Positions 1 through 13,608 are shown, numbered from the stretch's first letter. The stretch: DNA of 64,000 bases from Xestospongia bergquistia (GCA_963965975.1 OZ014411.1:4759001-4823000), one strand, 5' to 3'. Made by a program: numbers and translations. The notes: generated by a model not told the origin, from the letters alone.

Positions 1-53
1 TAATGATTAATAATTTATTAATTGTTAATTATTTTTGTGTCTTTTCCTTTAAA

Positions 54-326
54 TTATGTTTTAATAGCATACATACAATAGTTAACACTGGTATCAGTCT
101 GATAATACCAGGTCCTAGTAACAGGATTATATCCAGTACCTTGAACTAATACTGGAGTCAAGTGGTTGAGTTTTAAGATCTCACTTAGGTCATTAGGGGT
201 TATAAATTGTTGCCACGAATGTGTTCCACGAGGAAGAAGACCCAGGAGATACTCTGCTGTTACCTTTGCAAGGAGAAAAGAAGCTAAAGTACGGTTGATG
301 GTAGATAACACAGCTGAACCACCAGG
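54..326 (-). pseudogene. Extra COQ3 terminal exon, copy 1
   Basis: This 273-bp block reads on the minus strand as the C-terminal 90 residues of COQ3 plus a TAA stop, with an intact splice acceptor (TTGTAG) just upstream of a PGGSAVLSTINRT start. The GG...STINRT and LxPxGTHxW..FI signatures are those of the COQ3/UbiG methyltransferase C-terminus. It has no upstream COQ3 exons of its own, because the next sequence on the right is repeat. It could serve as an alternative 3' terminal exon of the gene at 9042-10305 only by splicing over 9 kb. The ORF is intact and most differences from the other copies are silent. Confidence 0.85.
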
Positions 327-500
327 CTACAAGGAGACAAGGTGCACATGTAGTAAAATTATTTAGAAATGTCTTAAAATTAGGCATGCTAATCTGTTAA
401 AGATTACTAAACAATCCTTTAATAGACAAGCATAATCTACCTCAAATTCAAAATATATAATAACAATAGGCACTATTTTATATTGTAAGAAAAATTACTT

Positions 501-2960
501 CTATGCATGGTGATGGTTACCACAGTAACATTATATGTAGTACCAAACATAATGACCTTGATAAGTAGTGTACTATGTACTTTCATTTTGGTATGGATAG
601 TCTGTTTGCTATGCAAAGTGGGAGGCAATATGTCTCAGACTATGTATGTGTAGCTTCTGAGAAAGTATATACAGGAGTATCCCTTCTCCACCACTATATA
701 TCAACTAATTGTAAGGATTTATCAAAAACAGTTGGAAATGAATTTTTAAGCTAAGTATTGTTTATGCATTACATGCACATGTTTGGTATTTTAGTCTTAA
801 TTGGCATGGGGAGGATCAAAACTGAGGTACAGGCCCATTGCAGATTATATCTTGACCACTATGTCAATTATGATAAGAGTAAAGATTGTTTAGCTTCTAA
901 CAGGTTATCTAACAATTATTAATGTGCATTTTTAGAAAGCCATTTACTATAGCTATGTTTTTAGTACAAGGAAGAGAAATTGCTGCTTTTGAAATGCACA
1001 AGTGATATTAATAAATCAATATGAATTAATTACTGTGCATGTCATAAAAATAGCCACTCTGGCCTTCTACTTATTGTCTGCCAATTTACACATTTTTTCT
1101 GAAGAAGAATTCAAAAGATGCTTTCTTATAGTCATCATAAAGATATTGCTTCTATTTAATTAATTAAGGTAATGATTGAATAGATAACAAAATAAATTTC
1201 AAAGATTCAAATTTGGACATTCAAGCAGACTCTAAACACTTACATATATTCACACATACATGCACACACATATTGAACAGTTAATTATTTATTAACCACA
1301 AAATTATGATAGTTAAACACATGGTAAAGCACATGTTTGATTTTGCAACACACACAAGGTGAATGATCCTATATATAATCCATGTTTAGATATAATACAA
1401 TAATCCACTAACACTTTACCCTATGAACATGGTCAGTATATCATATACATTACAGCTTAAACAAACAATACCCTTTTATGTTTTGTACCTATGATGATGA
1501 AAAAAATAGCCTCTAACATACTAGCTTTCATATAAACAACATCTAAATCAGACATAGAGGGAAGAACAATTAGAACAATGAAAACAATACACCAATTGTT
1601 TCTTCTATGCATGCATGGTGATGGTTACCACAGTAACATTATATGCAGTACCAAACATAATAACCTTGATGAGTAGTGTACTATGTATTTTCATTTTGGT
1701 ATGGATAGTCTGTTTGCTATGCAAAGTGGGAGGCAATATGTCTCAGACTATGTATGTGTAGCTTCTGAGAAAGTATATACAGGAGTATCCCTTCTCCACC
1801 ACTATATATCAACTAATTGTAAGGATTTATCAAAAACAGTTGGAAATGAATTTTTAAGCTAAGTATTGTTTATGCATTACATGCACATGTTTGGTATTTT
1901 AGTCTTAATTGGCATGGGGAGGATCAAAACTGAGGTACAGGCCCATTGCAGATTATATCTTGACCACTATGTCAATTATGATAAGAGTAAAGATTGTTTA
2001 GCTTCTAACAGGTTATCTAACAATTATTAATGTGCATTTTTAGAAAGCCATTTACTATAGCTATGTTTTTAGTACAAGGAAGAGAAATTGCTGCTTTTGA
2101 AATGCACAAGTGATATTAATAAATCAATATGAATTAATTACTGTGCATGTCATAAAAATAGCCACTCTGGCCTTCTACTTATTGTCTGCCAATTTACACA
2201 TTTTTTCTGAAGAAGAATTCAAAAGATGCTTTCTTATAGTCATCATAAAGATATTGCTTCTATTTAATTAATTAAGGTAATGATTGAATAGATAACAAAA
2301 TAAATTTCAAAGATTCAAATTTGGACATTCAAGCAGACTCTAAACACTTACATATATTCACACATACATGCACACACATATTGAACAGTTAATTATTTAT
2401 TAACCACAAAATTATGATAGTTAAACACATGGTAAAGCACATGTTTGATTTTGCAACACACACAAGGTGAATGATCCTATATATAATCCATGTTTAGATA
2501 TAATACAATAATCCACTAACACTTTACCCTATGAACATGGTCAGTATATCATATACATTACAGCTTAAACAAACAATACCCTTTTATGTTTTGTACCTAT
2601 GATGATGAAAAAAATAGCCTCTAACATACTAGCTTTCATATAAACAACATCTAAATCAGACATAGAGGGAAGAACAATTAGAACAATGAAAACAATACAC
2701 CAATTGTTTCTTCTATGCATGCATGGTGATGGTTACCACAGTAACATTATATGCAGTACCAAACATAATAACCTTGATGAGTAGTGTACTATGTATTTTC
2801 ATTTTGGTATGGATAGTCTGTTTGCTATGCAAAGTGGGAGGCAATATGTCACAGACTATTTATGTGTAGCTTCTGAGAAAGTATATACAGGTGTATCCCT
2901 TCTCCACCACTATATATCAACTAATTGTATGGATTTATCAAAAACAGTTGGAAATGGTTT
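501..2960. repeat. Inner 1108-bp module, two full copies plus partial (unit 1)
   Basis: The module recurs with an exact 1108-bp offset (for example matching landmarks at 750 and 1858) and begins near a TCTATGCATGG motif. A third, ~250-bp partial copy starts near 2710 and diverges after 2960 into AT-rich sequence. The same arrangement recurs at about 6120-8575. A shorter version, one full copy plus the partial, lies at about 3865-5220. No open reading frame of note is seen inside the module. Confidence 0.9.
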
Positions 2961-3084
2961 TTAAGATATTATTATAACATAATATAAAATATACATTAGA
3001 CAATACTTTATGTATTTCTAATGTATTGTACGTGTAGTATACACTATATTGTATATTATATTATTTGTGATATTATATCATAGT

Positions 3085-3210
3085 GAGCCGTCAGAAATTG
3101 AAGTCGGAGGGAACAGCAGAGAGTGGTGTCCCAGCAAAGGATGTCATAGCATAAACCATGGAAAAGAGGAAGCCAACAAGAGGAAACAGCTAAAGTCTAA
3201 CATCACATGA
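3085..3210. other. GC-richer island within array unit, flanked by inverted repeats
   Basis: A stretch of about 120 bp is clearly less AT-rich than the rest of the unit and contains short open frames in several phases. It recurs at about 5340-5465 and 8703-8828. Short inverted repeats around an AGACAATACT core (near 2997) and its complement (near 3220) flank it, suggesting a small mobile element of ~240 bp or a captured exon. No product is recognised. Confidence 0.4.
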
Positions 3211-3418
3211 TAATATAGTATTGTCTAATAAACATGTTACATTGTATTACATTGTACATGTATTTTATGTATTAATTATCATTGTTTCTTTTGTTTATTG
3301 GTAAGTCCCTCGGTGTAGTATTAATAACTATTGTTAGGTGATTATTAAATATTTCAATAATAATTAATGATTAATAATTTATTAATTGTTAATTATTTTT
3401 GTGTCTTTTCCTTTAAAA

Positions 3419-3691
3419 TTATGTTTTAATAGCATACATACAATAGTTAACACTGGTATCAGTCTGATAATACCAGGTCCTAGTAACAGGATTATATCCA
3501 GTACCTTGAACTAATACTGGAGTCAAGTGGTTGAGTTTTAAGATCTCACTTAGGTCATTAGGGGTTATAAATTGTTGCCATGAATGTGTTCCACGAGGAA
3601 GAAGACCCAGGAGATACTCTGCTGCTACCTTTGCAAGTAGAAAAGAAGCTAAAGTACGGTTGATGGTAGATAACACAGCTGAACCACCAGG
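3419..3691 (-). pseudogene. Extra COQ3 terminal exon, copy 2
   Basis: Same exon, with the same acceptor and stop as copy 1. It encodes Ala instead of Thr in the KVTAEY segment and is identical in protein to copy 3. No upstream COQ3 exons are adjacent. It is called a duplicated exon fragment because it lacks a start, although the reading frame is unbroken. Confidence 0.85.
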
Positions 3692-5675
3692 CTACAAGGA
3701 GACAAGGTGCACATGTAGTAAAATTATTTAGAAATGTCTTAAAATTAGGCATGCTAATCTGTTAAAGATTACTAAACAATCCTTTAATAGACAAGCATAA
3801 TCTACCTCAAATTCAAAATATATAATAACAATAGGCACTATTTTATATTGTAAGAAAAATTACTTCTATGCATGGTGATGGTTACCACAGTAACATTATA
3901 TGTAGTACCAAACATAATGACCTTGATAAGTAGTGTACTATGTACTTTCATTTTGGTATGGATAGTCTGTTTGCTATGCAAAGTGGGAGGCAATATGTCT
4001 CAGACTATGTATGTGTAGCTTCTGAGAAAGTATATACAGGAGTATCCCTTCTCCACCACTATATATCAACTAATTGTAAGGATTTATCAAAAACAGTTGG
4101 AAATGAATTTTTAAGCTAAGTATTGTTTATGCATTACATGCACATGTTTGGTATTTTAGTCTTAATTGGCATGGGGAGGATCAAAACTGAGGTACAGGCC
4201 CATTGCAGATTATATCTTGACCACTATGTCAATTATGATAAGAGTAAAGATTGTTTAGCTTCTAACAGGTTATCTAACAATTATTAATGTGCATTTTTAG
4301 AAAGCCATTTACTATAGCTATGTTTTTAGTACAAGGAAGAGAAATTGCTGCTTTTGAAATGCACAAGTGATATTAATAAATCAATATGAATTAATTACTG
4401 TGCATGTCATAAAAATAGCCACTCTGGCCTTCTACTTATTGTCTGCCAATTTACACATTTTTTCTGAAGAAGAATTCAAAAGATGCTTTCTTATAGTCAT
4501 CATAAAGATATTGCTTCTATTTAATTAATTAAGGTAATGATTGAATAGATAACAAAATAAATTTCAAAGATTCAAATTTGGACATTCAAGCAGACTCTAA
4601 ACACTTACATATATTCACACATACATGCACACACATATTGAACAGTTAATTATTTATTAACCACAAAATTATGATAGTTAAACACATGGTAAAGCACATG
4701 TTTGATTTTGCAACACACACAAGGTGAATGATCCTATATATAATCCATGTTTAGATATAATACAATAATCCACTAACACTTTACCCTATGAACATGGTCA
4801 GTATATCATATACATTACAGCTTAAACAAACAATACCCTTTTATGTTTTGTACCTATGATGATGAAAAAAATAGCCTCTAACATACTAGCTTTCATATAA
4901 ACAACATCTAAATCAGACATAGAGGGAAGAACAATTAGAACAATGAAAACAATACACCAATTGTTTCTTCTATGCATGCATGGTGATGGTTACCACAGTA
5001 ACATTATATGCAGTACCAAACATAATAACCTTGATGAGTAGTGTACTATGTATTTTCATTTTGGTATGGATAGTCTGTTTGCTATGCAAAGTGGGAGGCA
5101 ATATGTCACAGACTATTTATGTGTAGCTTCTGAGAAAGTATATACAGGTGTATCCCTTCTCCACCACTATATATCAACTAATTGTATGGATTTATCAAAA
5201 ACAGTTGGAAATGGTTTTTAAGATATTATTATAACATAATATAAAATATACATTAGACAATACTTTATGTATTTCTAATGTATTGTACATGTAGTATACA
5301 CTATATTGTATATTATATTATTTGTGATATTATATCATAGTGAGCCGTCAGAAATTGAAGTCGGAGGGAACAGCAGAGAGTGGTGTCCCAGCAAAGGATG
5401 TCATAGCATAAACCATGGAAAAGAGGAAGCCAACAAGAGGAAACAGCTAAAGTCTAACATCACATGATAATATAGTATTGTCTAATAAACATGTTACATT
5501 GTATTACATTGTACATGTATTTTATGTATTAATTATCATTGTTTCTTTTGTTTATTGGTAAGTCCCTCGGTGTAGTATTAATAACTATTGTTAGGTGATT
5601 ATTAAATATTTCAATAATAATTAATGATTAATAATTTATTAATTGTTAATTATTTTTGTGTCTTTTCCTTTAAAA

Positions 5676-5948
5676 TTATGTTTTAATAGCATACATACAA
5701 TAGTTAACACTGGTATCAGTCTGATAATACCAGGTCCTAGTAACAGGATTATATCCAGTACCTTGAACTAATACTGGAGTCAAGTGGTTGAGTTTTAAGA
5801 TCTCACTTAGGTCATTAGGGGTTATAAATTGTTGCCATGAATGTGTTCCACGAGGAAGAAGACCCAGGAGATACTCTGCTGCTACCTTTGCAAGTAGAAA
5901 AGAAGCTAAAGTACGGTTGATGGTAGATAACACAGCTGAACCACCAGG
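5676..5948 (-). pseudogene. Extra COQ3 terminal exon, copy 3
   Basis: This copy matches copy 2 in protein and lies in the third array unit, with intact splice acceptor, frame and stop. Like copies 1 and 2 it is an isolated terminal exon. The next exon upstream in transcription order would be copy 4 at 9042, so using this copy would mean skipping copy 4. Confidence 0.85.
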
Positions 5949-8900
5949 CTACAAGGAGACAAGGTGCACATGTAGTAAAATTATTTAGAAATGTCTTAAA
6001 ATTAGGCATGCTAATCTGTTAAAGATTACTAAACAATCCTTTAATAGACAAGCATAATCTACCTCAAATTCAAAATATATAATAACAATAGGCACTATTT
6101 TATATTGTAAGAAAAATTACTTCTATGCATGGTGATGGTTACCACAGTAACATTATATGTAGTACCAAACATAATGACCTTGATAAGTAGTGTACTATGT
6201 ACTTTCATTTTGGTATGGATAGTCTGTTTGCTATGCAAAGTGGGAGGCAATATGTCTCAGACTATGTATGTGTAGCTTCTGAGAAAGTATATACAGGAGT
6301 ATCCCTTCTCCACCACTATATATCAACTAATTGTAAGGATTTATCAAAAACAGTTGGAAATGAATTTTTAAGCTAAGTATTGTTTATGCATTACATGCAC
6401 ATGTTTGGTATTTTAGTCTTAATTGGCATGGGGAGGATCAAAACTGAGGTACAGGCCCATTGCAGATTATATCTTGACCACTATGTCAATTATGATAAGA
6501 GTAAAGATTGTTTAGCTTCTAACAGGTTATCTAACAATTATTAATGTGCATTTTTAGAAAGCCATTTACTATAGCTATGTTTTTAGTACAAGGAAGAGAA
6601 ATTGCTGCTTTTGAAATGCACAAGTGATATTAATAAATCAATATGAATTAATTACTGTGCATGTCATAAAAATAGCCACTCTGGCCTTCTACTTATTGTC
6701 TGCCAATTTACACATTTTTTCTGAAGAAGAATTCAAAAGATGCTTTCTTATAGTCATCATAAAGATATTGCTTCTATTTAATTAATTAAGGTAATGATTG
6801 AATAGATAACAAAATAAATTTCAAAGATTCAAATTTGGACATTCAAGCAGACTCTAAACACTTACATATATTCACACATACATGCACACACATATTGAAC
6901 AGTTAATTATTTATTAACCACAAAATTATGATAGTTAAACACATGGTAAAGCACATGTTTGATTTTGCAACACACACAAGGTGAATGATCCTATATATAA
7001 TCCATGTTTAGATATAATACAATAATCCACTAACACTTTACCCTATGAACATGGTCAGTATATCATATACATTACAGCTTAAACAAACAATACCCTTTTA
7101 TGTTTTGTACCTATGATGATGAAAAAAATAGCCTCTAACATACTAGCTTTCATATAAACAACATCTAAATCAGACATAGAGGGAAGAACAATTAGAACAA
7201 TGAAAACAATACACCAATTGTTTCTTCTATGCATGCATGGTGATGGTTACCACAGTAACATTATATGCAGTACCAAACATAATAACCTTGATGAGTAGTG
7301 TACTATGTATTTTCATTTTGGTATGGATAGTCTGTTTGCTATGCAAAGTGGGAGGCAATATGTCTCAGACTATGTATGTGTAGCTTCTGAGAAAGTATAT
7401 ACAGGAGTATCCCTTCTCCACCACTATATATCAACTAATTGTAAGGATTTATCAAAAACAGTTGGAAATGAATTTTTAAGCTAAGTATTGTTTATGCATT
7501 ACATGCACATGTTTGGTATTTTAGTCTTAATTGGCATGGGGAGGATCAAAACTGAGGTACAGGCCCATTGCAGATTATATCTTGACCACTATGTCAATTA
7601 TGATAAGAGTAAAGATTGTTTAGCTTCTAACAGGTTATCTAACAATTATTAATGTGCATTTTTAGAAAGCCATTTACTATAGCTATGTTTTTAGTACAAG
7701 GAAGAGAAATTGCTGCTTTTGAAATGCACAAGTGATATTAATAAATCAATATGAATTAATTACTGTGCATGTCATAAAAATAGCCACTCTGGCCTTCTAC
7801 TTATTGTCTGCCAATTTACACATTTTTTCTGAAGAAGAATTCAAAAGATGCTTTCTTATAGTCATCATAAAGATATTGCTTCTATTTAATTAATTAAGGT
7901 AATGATTGAATAGATAACAAAATAAATTTCAAAGATTCAAATTTGGACATTCAAGCAGACTCTAAACACTTACATATATTCACACATACATGCACACACA
8001 TATTGAACAGTTAATTATTTATTAACCACAAAATTATGATAGTTAAACACATGGTAAAGCACATGTTTGATTTTGCAACACACACAAGGTGAATGATCCT
8101 ATATATAATCCATGTTTAGATATAATACAATAATCCACTAACACTTTACCCTATGAACATGGTCAGTATATCATATACATTACAGCTTAAACAAACAATA
8201 CCCTTTTATGTTTTGTACCTATGATGATGAAAAAAATAGCCTCTAACATACTAGCTTTCATATAAACAACATCTAAATCAGACATAGAGGGAAGAACAAT
8301 TAGAACAATGAAAACAATACACCAATTGTTTCTTCTATGCATGCATGGTGATGGTTACCACAGTAACATTATATGCAGTACCAAACATAATAACCTTGAT
8401 GAGTAGTGTACTATGTATTTTCATTTTGGTATGGATAGTCTGTTTGCTATGCAAAGTGGGAGGCAATATGTCACAGACTATTTATGTGTAGCTTCTGAGA
8501 AAGTATATACAGGTGTATCCCTTCTCCACCACTATATATCAACTAATTGTATGGATTTATCAAAAACAGTTGGAAATGGTTTTTAAGATATTATTATAAC
8601 ATAATATAAAATATACATTAGACAATACTTTATGTATTTCTAATGTATTGTACGTGTAGTATACACTATATTGTATATTATATTATTTGTGATATTATAT
8701 CATAGTGAGCCGTCAGAAATTGAAGTCGGAGGGAACAGCAGAGAGTGGTGTCCCAGCAAAGGATGTCATAGCATAAACCATGGAAAAGAGGAAGCCAACA
8801 AGAGGAAACAGCTAAAGTCTAACATCACATGATAATATAGTATTGTCTAATAAACATGTTACATTGTATTACATTGTACATGTATTTTATGTATTAATTA

Positions 8901-9041
8901 TCATTGTTTCTTTTGTTTATTGGTAAGTCCCTCGGTGTAGTATTAATAACTATATTGTTAGGTGATTATTAAATATTTCAATAACAATTAATGATTAATA
9001 ATTTATTAATTGTTAATTATTTTTGTGTCTTTTCCTTTAAA

Positions 9042-10305
9042 TTATGTTTTAATAGCATACATACAATAGTTAACACTGGTATCAGTCTGATAATACCAGG
9101 TCCTAGTAACAGGATTATATCCAGTACCTTGAACTAATACTGGAGTCAAGTGGTTGAGTTTTAAGATCTCACTTAGTTCATTAGGGGTTATAAATTGTTG
9201 CCATGAATGTGTTCCACGAGGAAGAAGACCCAGGAGATACTCTGCTGTTACCTTTGCAAGGAGAAAAGAAGCTAAAGTACGGTTGATGGTAGATAACACA
9301 GCTGAACCACCAGGCTACAAGGAGACAAGGTGCACATGTAGTAAAATTATTTAGAAATGTCTTAAATTAGGCATGCTAATCTGTTAAAAATTACAAATCA
9401 ATCCTTTAATAGACAAGCATAATCTACCTCAAATTCAAAATATATAATAACAATAGGCACTATTTTATATTGTAAGAAAAATTACTTGTTCTAAAATCAG
9501 ACAAAGCAGAGCACTCAGAAAAATAAAAGACAGATTAAGATAAGGTATTCTACATTCTATATTAACAATATATTGTCATATTAATGATGTCATTATTACT
9601 TCAATATATTATATATACATGACATGATATATTATCACTACCTTTACAAGTTGACTGAGATGATTTATAAATAATGACACATTTGATACATGTTCAACAA
9701 CTTCTGATGCTATCACACAATCAAATTCCCTCAATGATTCCTCTTTGATTAACTCTTCAGCAGTACAACAATAATATTTAAGAAGTTGACTTATATTAGG
9801 ATCAGTCTGTGCATGTGATTGAGCAGCATCTATTGCAGCTGGAATAGGATCGATACCAGTGACCTCTGCACCTAGTCTAGCTAATGGCTATATGAGCAAG
9901 AGAGAGAGAGAAAATAAGAGAGAGAGAGAGAGAGAGAATGATTGACTCCAATCACTTCAACTAACTTCACATAGTATTCCACCTCCACATCCCACATCCA
10001 ATATACTGTATCCAGTTAAAGGTTTATTTCCAAGTTGTTCTTCTCTTGTCCCTAACAGAGCCTCCTTTATAATAGGGACACGTACATTGTTCATAGAATG
10101 TAGAGTATGTTGTGGTCCATTAATATCATCCCACCATTCACTATAAGAGTGAGCAAACTTCTCTGTCTCAGAAATATTTACTGTTGAACTATAACAATTG
10201 ACAAATAAAAAGTAAACTTCATTTGATCAATAGGACTGACCTCAGTAGTCTAGTTATAATTCTAATGTGTTGTGTTCTACCTCCTCTCAAAATAGTAAAG
10301 GCCAT
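9042..10305 (-). CDS. COQ3: COQ3, ubiquinone biosynthesis O-methyltransferase, 4 exons
   Basis: SAM-dependent O-methyltransferase of coenzyme Q synthesis, expected at the mitochondrial inner membrane. Exons: 10305-10241, 10188-9966, 9887-9642 and 9314-9042. All have GT-AG introns, and phases agree (65+223+246+273 = 807 bp, 268 residues plus stop). The N-terminus is Arg-rich without acidic residues, fitting a mitochondrial presequence. Residues 86-92 are the SAM-binding motif I, DVGCGGG, followed by PLARLGAEVTGIDP and ASEVVEHV (motif II region). Exon 4 supplies the GG..STINRT and GTHxW C-terminal blocks. The start was chosen as the first ATG before the presequence. Oddity: its last exon is the rightmost of four near-identical tandem copies. 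Copy 4 has Glu where the others have Asp (ITPNE/DLSE). Confidence 0.93.
9898..9938. repeat. GA-rich microsatellite in COQ3 intron 2
   Basis: Runs of AG dinucleotides interrupted by AAAATA, inside the 78-bp intron between COQ3 exons 2 and 3. Confidence 0.9.
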
Positions 10306-13300
10306 GTTGACTTCTGTTGGTAGTTAGAAATAAGGTTAAGTTTGTTTTTCTTCAAGCACTCTTCAGTTAAAATTCTTAGCAAAATCTCTACCACTCCTTA
10401 AAAGGGGTTAAAAATAAAGCCACACCCACAAAGTAACAAAATTGGTCAGCAGCTAAAGTACTATATTATATTATATAGATGACCTTGTAAGTTTGTAAAA
10501 ATTAATATTATTATTAACGTAATGCAGCAGTGTCAAAGATGAAAGAATTAAAACAGGTACAACTTTATACTACTAGGTCTTTTTCAAAATTGAGAATTTG
10601 ACTAAATCATCAAAATCACTTGAAACATTTTAAAAGTTAGAGTTATAAGTCTTTGTTAAGTGAAATTAATATTACTGTTCTTAATTATTACATTATTTTT
10701 AAAATTATTATGCCCCTTGTTTTACTTGTACATATATAAGTCAATTAATGAATCTCTTTAGTTTTTTATAGACTTTAATAATATTTCTGAGCAGAAACTA
10801 TTATTCTGCTTAATAAAGAGTTTAGAACTAACTTAATGAAAACATTTCAGGTAATTTGGTTATTTACAATTATTCTCAATCTCCAATTATTCTTACAAAA
10901 TAACAACAAATCTGATGAGATTCCATAGAAATTAGAGAGAATATATAATTACTATCATCTCTTATCTCAAAGATCTTACTATCTGTATAGTAAAAGTAAA
11001 TAACACTTGATGATATATATATTATGAGAAGTAAATTGACATATAACATAGTAACATGTCTAAATGTCAAATCTACAATTTTCATTCATCGCTAAAATTT
11101 AGAAATTTTATAAAATACAATTAGAACTGAAATGAGCACATGATTGATGCATTTAAAATATAGAATTTTTTCCAATGCTAGCACTGGCATCTAGTGAGAT
11201 ATACCATGATAGCTACCTCCTGCATACATACGCTAGTTTCATTAATTCATAATATATTAGTGATACATAAATATTGTATCTTCAAGTCTTTTGGTAGACT
11301 GTTAATTAGTTGTTAATCAGATTAATTAAAAATCATTTAATGTTGGTTCTGTGTGTGTGGATTTCCTGCCAAATTTGTCATAAGTTTGTGCTGACTGCTT
11401 GCCAAATTGAAGCATGTCAGTCAGAGATCTCTTGATATTATAAAAGATACTCCATTTTACAAAGTTTAAGTATACACATCTTCGTAGGATCCTTGTCACT
11501 ATAACTCTTCGCTGGATCACCTCGTCACTTCACTATCATTGGATTACCTCTCGTTGCTGGATCATTTTTTCATTCAGTTATGTCATTTTCATTTGTTTCT
11601 TTTCTTTACTTTGTTATTGTCAATTTTATTTTTTTATTTTTTTAAATTTTTTGTTTTTGTTAAGTCAGTTCACTAATTGATTCTTCTCTTTCTTCGTTTC
11701 TACAGGATTCAATTTGAAAGTTCTCAATGTTGTTGTCTGCTCTTGTCTGCTCTTCTCTGACATTCTTTTTGACTGTTCTCTGATGTTCTCCTGACTGTTA
11801 TGATGTTCTCAAGATGTAAAAGATGAGTTGCTCTCCTGTTCATTGGACTCTTTCCTGTCTTCCTTCTGGCCTTCTTTTTTCTTCTTTTAATTTTAATTTT
11901 AATTTGGGCTATCTAGCCTATACACACATAATCATACACACTTTCATACAAACCCTATAAATCCTCTCCCCCCCCCACCCCCCAATCTGGTGGCTAAAAT
12001 TTTTTAATAATATCCCAGACTGCCAGGTGGCAGGGGAGAGCTCTGATCTTCTAGTGTGTGTGTGCATGCACGCATGCGTGTGTGTATAGGTTGGCTGTCC
12101 CTTTTCGTTTTCTCTGTCTCTGTTCACTCTCTATCCATTCATTGTCACCACCCATTCAATTAATAACTACTCTTCTTCCCCTAGGCCTGCAGGAGCAAAA
12201 CTTTTGAAAAAGATGAGCTATCTTCTCCATCCATTTTTCATCCATTCTTTAGTAATCCAGTTGTTACAAGTAACTCTCTGTTTGTCCTTTTATGTTCTCT
12301 ACTTGTAGACTGACTAGACTCTTGGGAACTCTCTCTTTTCTTGGTGACTTTTCAATTACCAAGACTGTCTTATTTAATTTTTTCTTTTTGTTATAATTTT
12401 ATATATTTTCCATCTTTTTCTTTATAGTTTGTTATTGTATATATTGTCTTGCATTTATTACATTGAAATTCTTCAAAAATATTTTTCACTAAATTTTGTC
12501 AAACGTCAATCATCTAACTTTGTTTCAAAAATAATAACTACAGGTAGTTTCCCAGTAATTTTAAATAAAATTAATCTAAATTTTAAGTACAAAGTTAAAG
12601 ATACCAATTAAACAGGTTTTAGAAGTATTAAAAACTATACTATCAGTCATATTGAGGGACAGGGGTCAACTCCCTTCTGGAGGAGTAGGTGAGGCTTCAT
12701 CTTATCTCTCTTACTTCAGTAGGTGTAAGATATTCAAGTACTTCTAATATTAACTTCTCAATTGTCATGTGAAGGGACAATGTCCTGTTTGGCAGTTTGT
12801 TACACAAGTATGTTTTGTAACTTTTCTTGATCTTCCTCCTCTTGGTACTTTACTTTCTCTTTTTCTTTTTGTATTTCTTCTTTTTCTATATTTTTGACTT
12901 CTTAAGAAGCCACTTTTGCTAGTAGTTTACTTAATGCATTATAGCACTCATCTTGTAAACTATTAGGCAACACTTCTACTGGATACTCTTCAGGTTCAAT
13001 ATACAATACCTGGTATTAATATAGGTACATGTGTTAGTGACTTACTTGAGCGCTATCAAATCAGAGACCACACTTATTGTTAAAAGAGAGAGCCTCAACT
13101 CTTGAACACCATTGCAATGTTCAATGTCAATAAAATAAAACTCTTTCCATTCACCTAGTAAATTTATAATAAAGAGGTATAAATCATTATTGTATAATTA
13201 CTTATTAATATGTACACTGAAGTTAACATTTATCTTAAAAATCTACTCATGTCAGGGAAGTTGACTTCCAATGCACTTTCAGCTTTATTGAATAACATGT

Positions 13301-13344
13301 TGCAAATATCTAAAGAGAATAAATAACACTTATTAACTACAATG
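10306..13344. other. Gene-poor region with pyrimidine-rich stretch
   Basis: No convincing gene was found. From about 11490 to 12930 the plus strand is markedly rich in T and C, with long CTT/TTC-type runs, a C tract at about 11968-11984 and a TG/CA patch near 12053-12085. Weak minus-strand coding-like segments occur at 12905-13010, 13040-13160 and 13240-13315. They may be further exons of the transposase relic at 13345, but I cannot assign them. Confidence 0.5.
10895..11065 (+). repeat. Diverged repeat, left copy
   Basis: About 170 bp aligns by eye, with many differences, to 14698-14865 in direct orientation. Shared blocks include AAGATCTTACT and GTAACATGT. The two copies bracket the transposase and integrase relics. 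Confidence 0.5.
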
Positions 13345-13608
13345 CTATTTTTTGACTTTGTAATTTTCAATAGTTTCTTCCAGTGTTTCATTTGTTAAAT
13401 GTTCAGGTCCTTCAATACATATTCTCATTGCATGCTCTAATGTATCTTCTCCCATCCTGCTTCTCAATCTTGTTTTTATTAATTTCATGCTACTAAATGA
13501 TCGCTCAACTGTAGCTGTTGTTACAGGTATAATATTTCCAGTATTGCTACCAACTTTGATAAATTTGGAAACCCAGCTTTGTACTGTACACTCCAGTAGT
13601 CTTTATTG
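13345..13608 (-). pseudogene. hAT-family transposase C-terminal dimerisation fragment
   Basis: The minus-strand open frame contains TATVERSFSSMKLIKTRLRSRM followed by a helical segment and a stop at 13345-13347. The ERSFS-(S/A)-M-(x)2-IKT-(x)-LR pattern is the C-terminal dimerisation region of hAT transposases and ZMYM-type domesticated relatives. The upstream zinc finger and catalytic parts are not seen next to it. It is most simply a decayed transposon remnant; a domesticated multi-exon gene is possible but unsupported. Confidence 0.65.

Larger units (their letters stand above)
1..9486. repeat. Higher-order tandem array carrying the COQ3 last exon
   Basis: Four tandem units start at 1, 3365, 5622 and 8989 with the same AT-rich segment, followed by the COQ3 terminal exon. 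Units 1 and 3 are about 3.37 kb, unit 2 is 2257 bp, and unit 4 is only the first ~500 bp. The length difference is one 1108-bp inner module: units 1 and 3 hold two full modules plus a ~250-bp partial one, and unit 2 holds one full plus the partial. Copies are almost identical by eye. The array probably continues left of the window, since position 1 lies inside a unit. Unit 4 leaves the repeat near 9486, where the unique COQ3 intron begins. The near-identity implies recent duplication, ongoing homogenisation or an assembly effect. Confidence 0.93.

Noticed and set aside
166..387. Open frames overlapping the COQ3 exon copies (both strands)
   Set aside because: Shadow frames of the real terminal exon; they recur only because the exon is repeated.
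11326..12611. Several 60-70 codon frames in the pyrimidine-rich stretch
   Set aside because: Composition-driven, no domain, no splice support.
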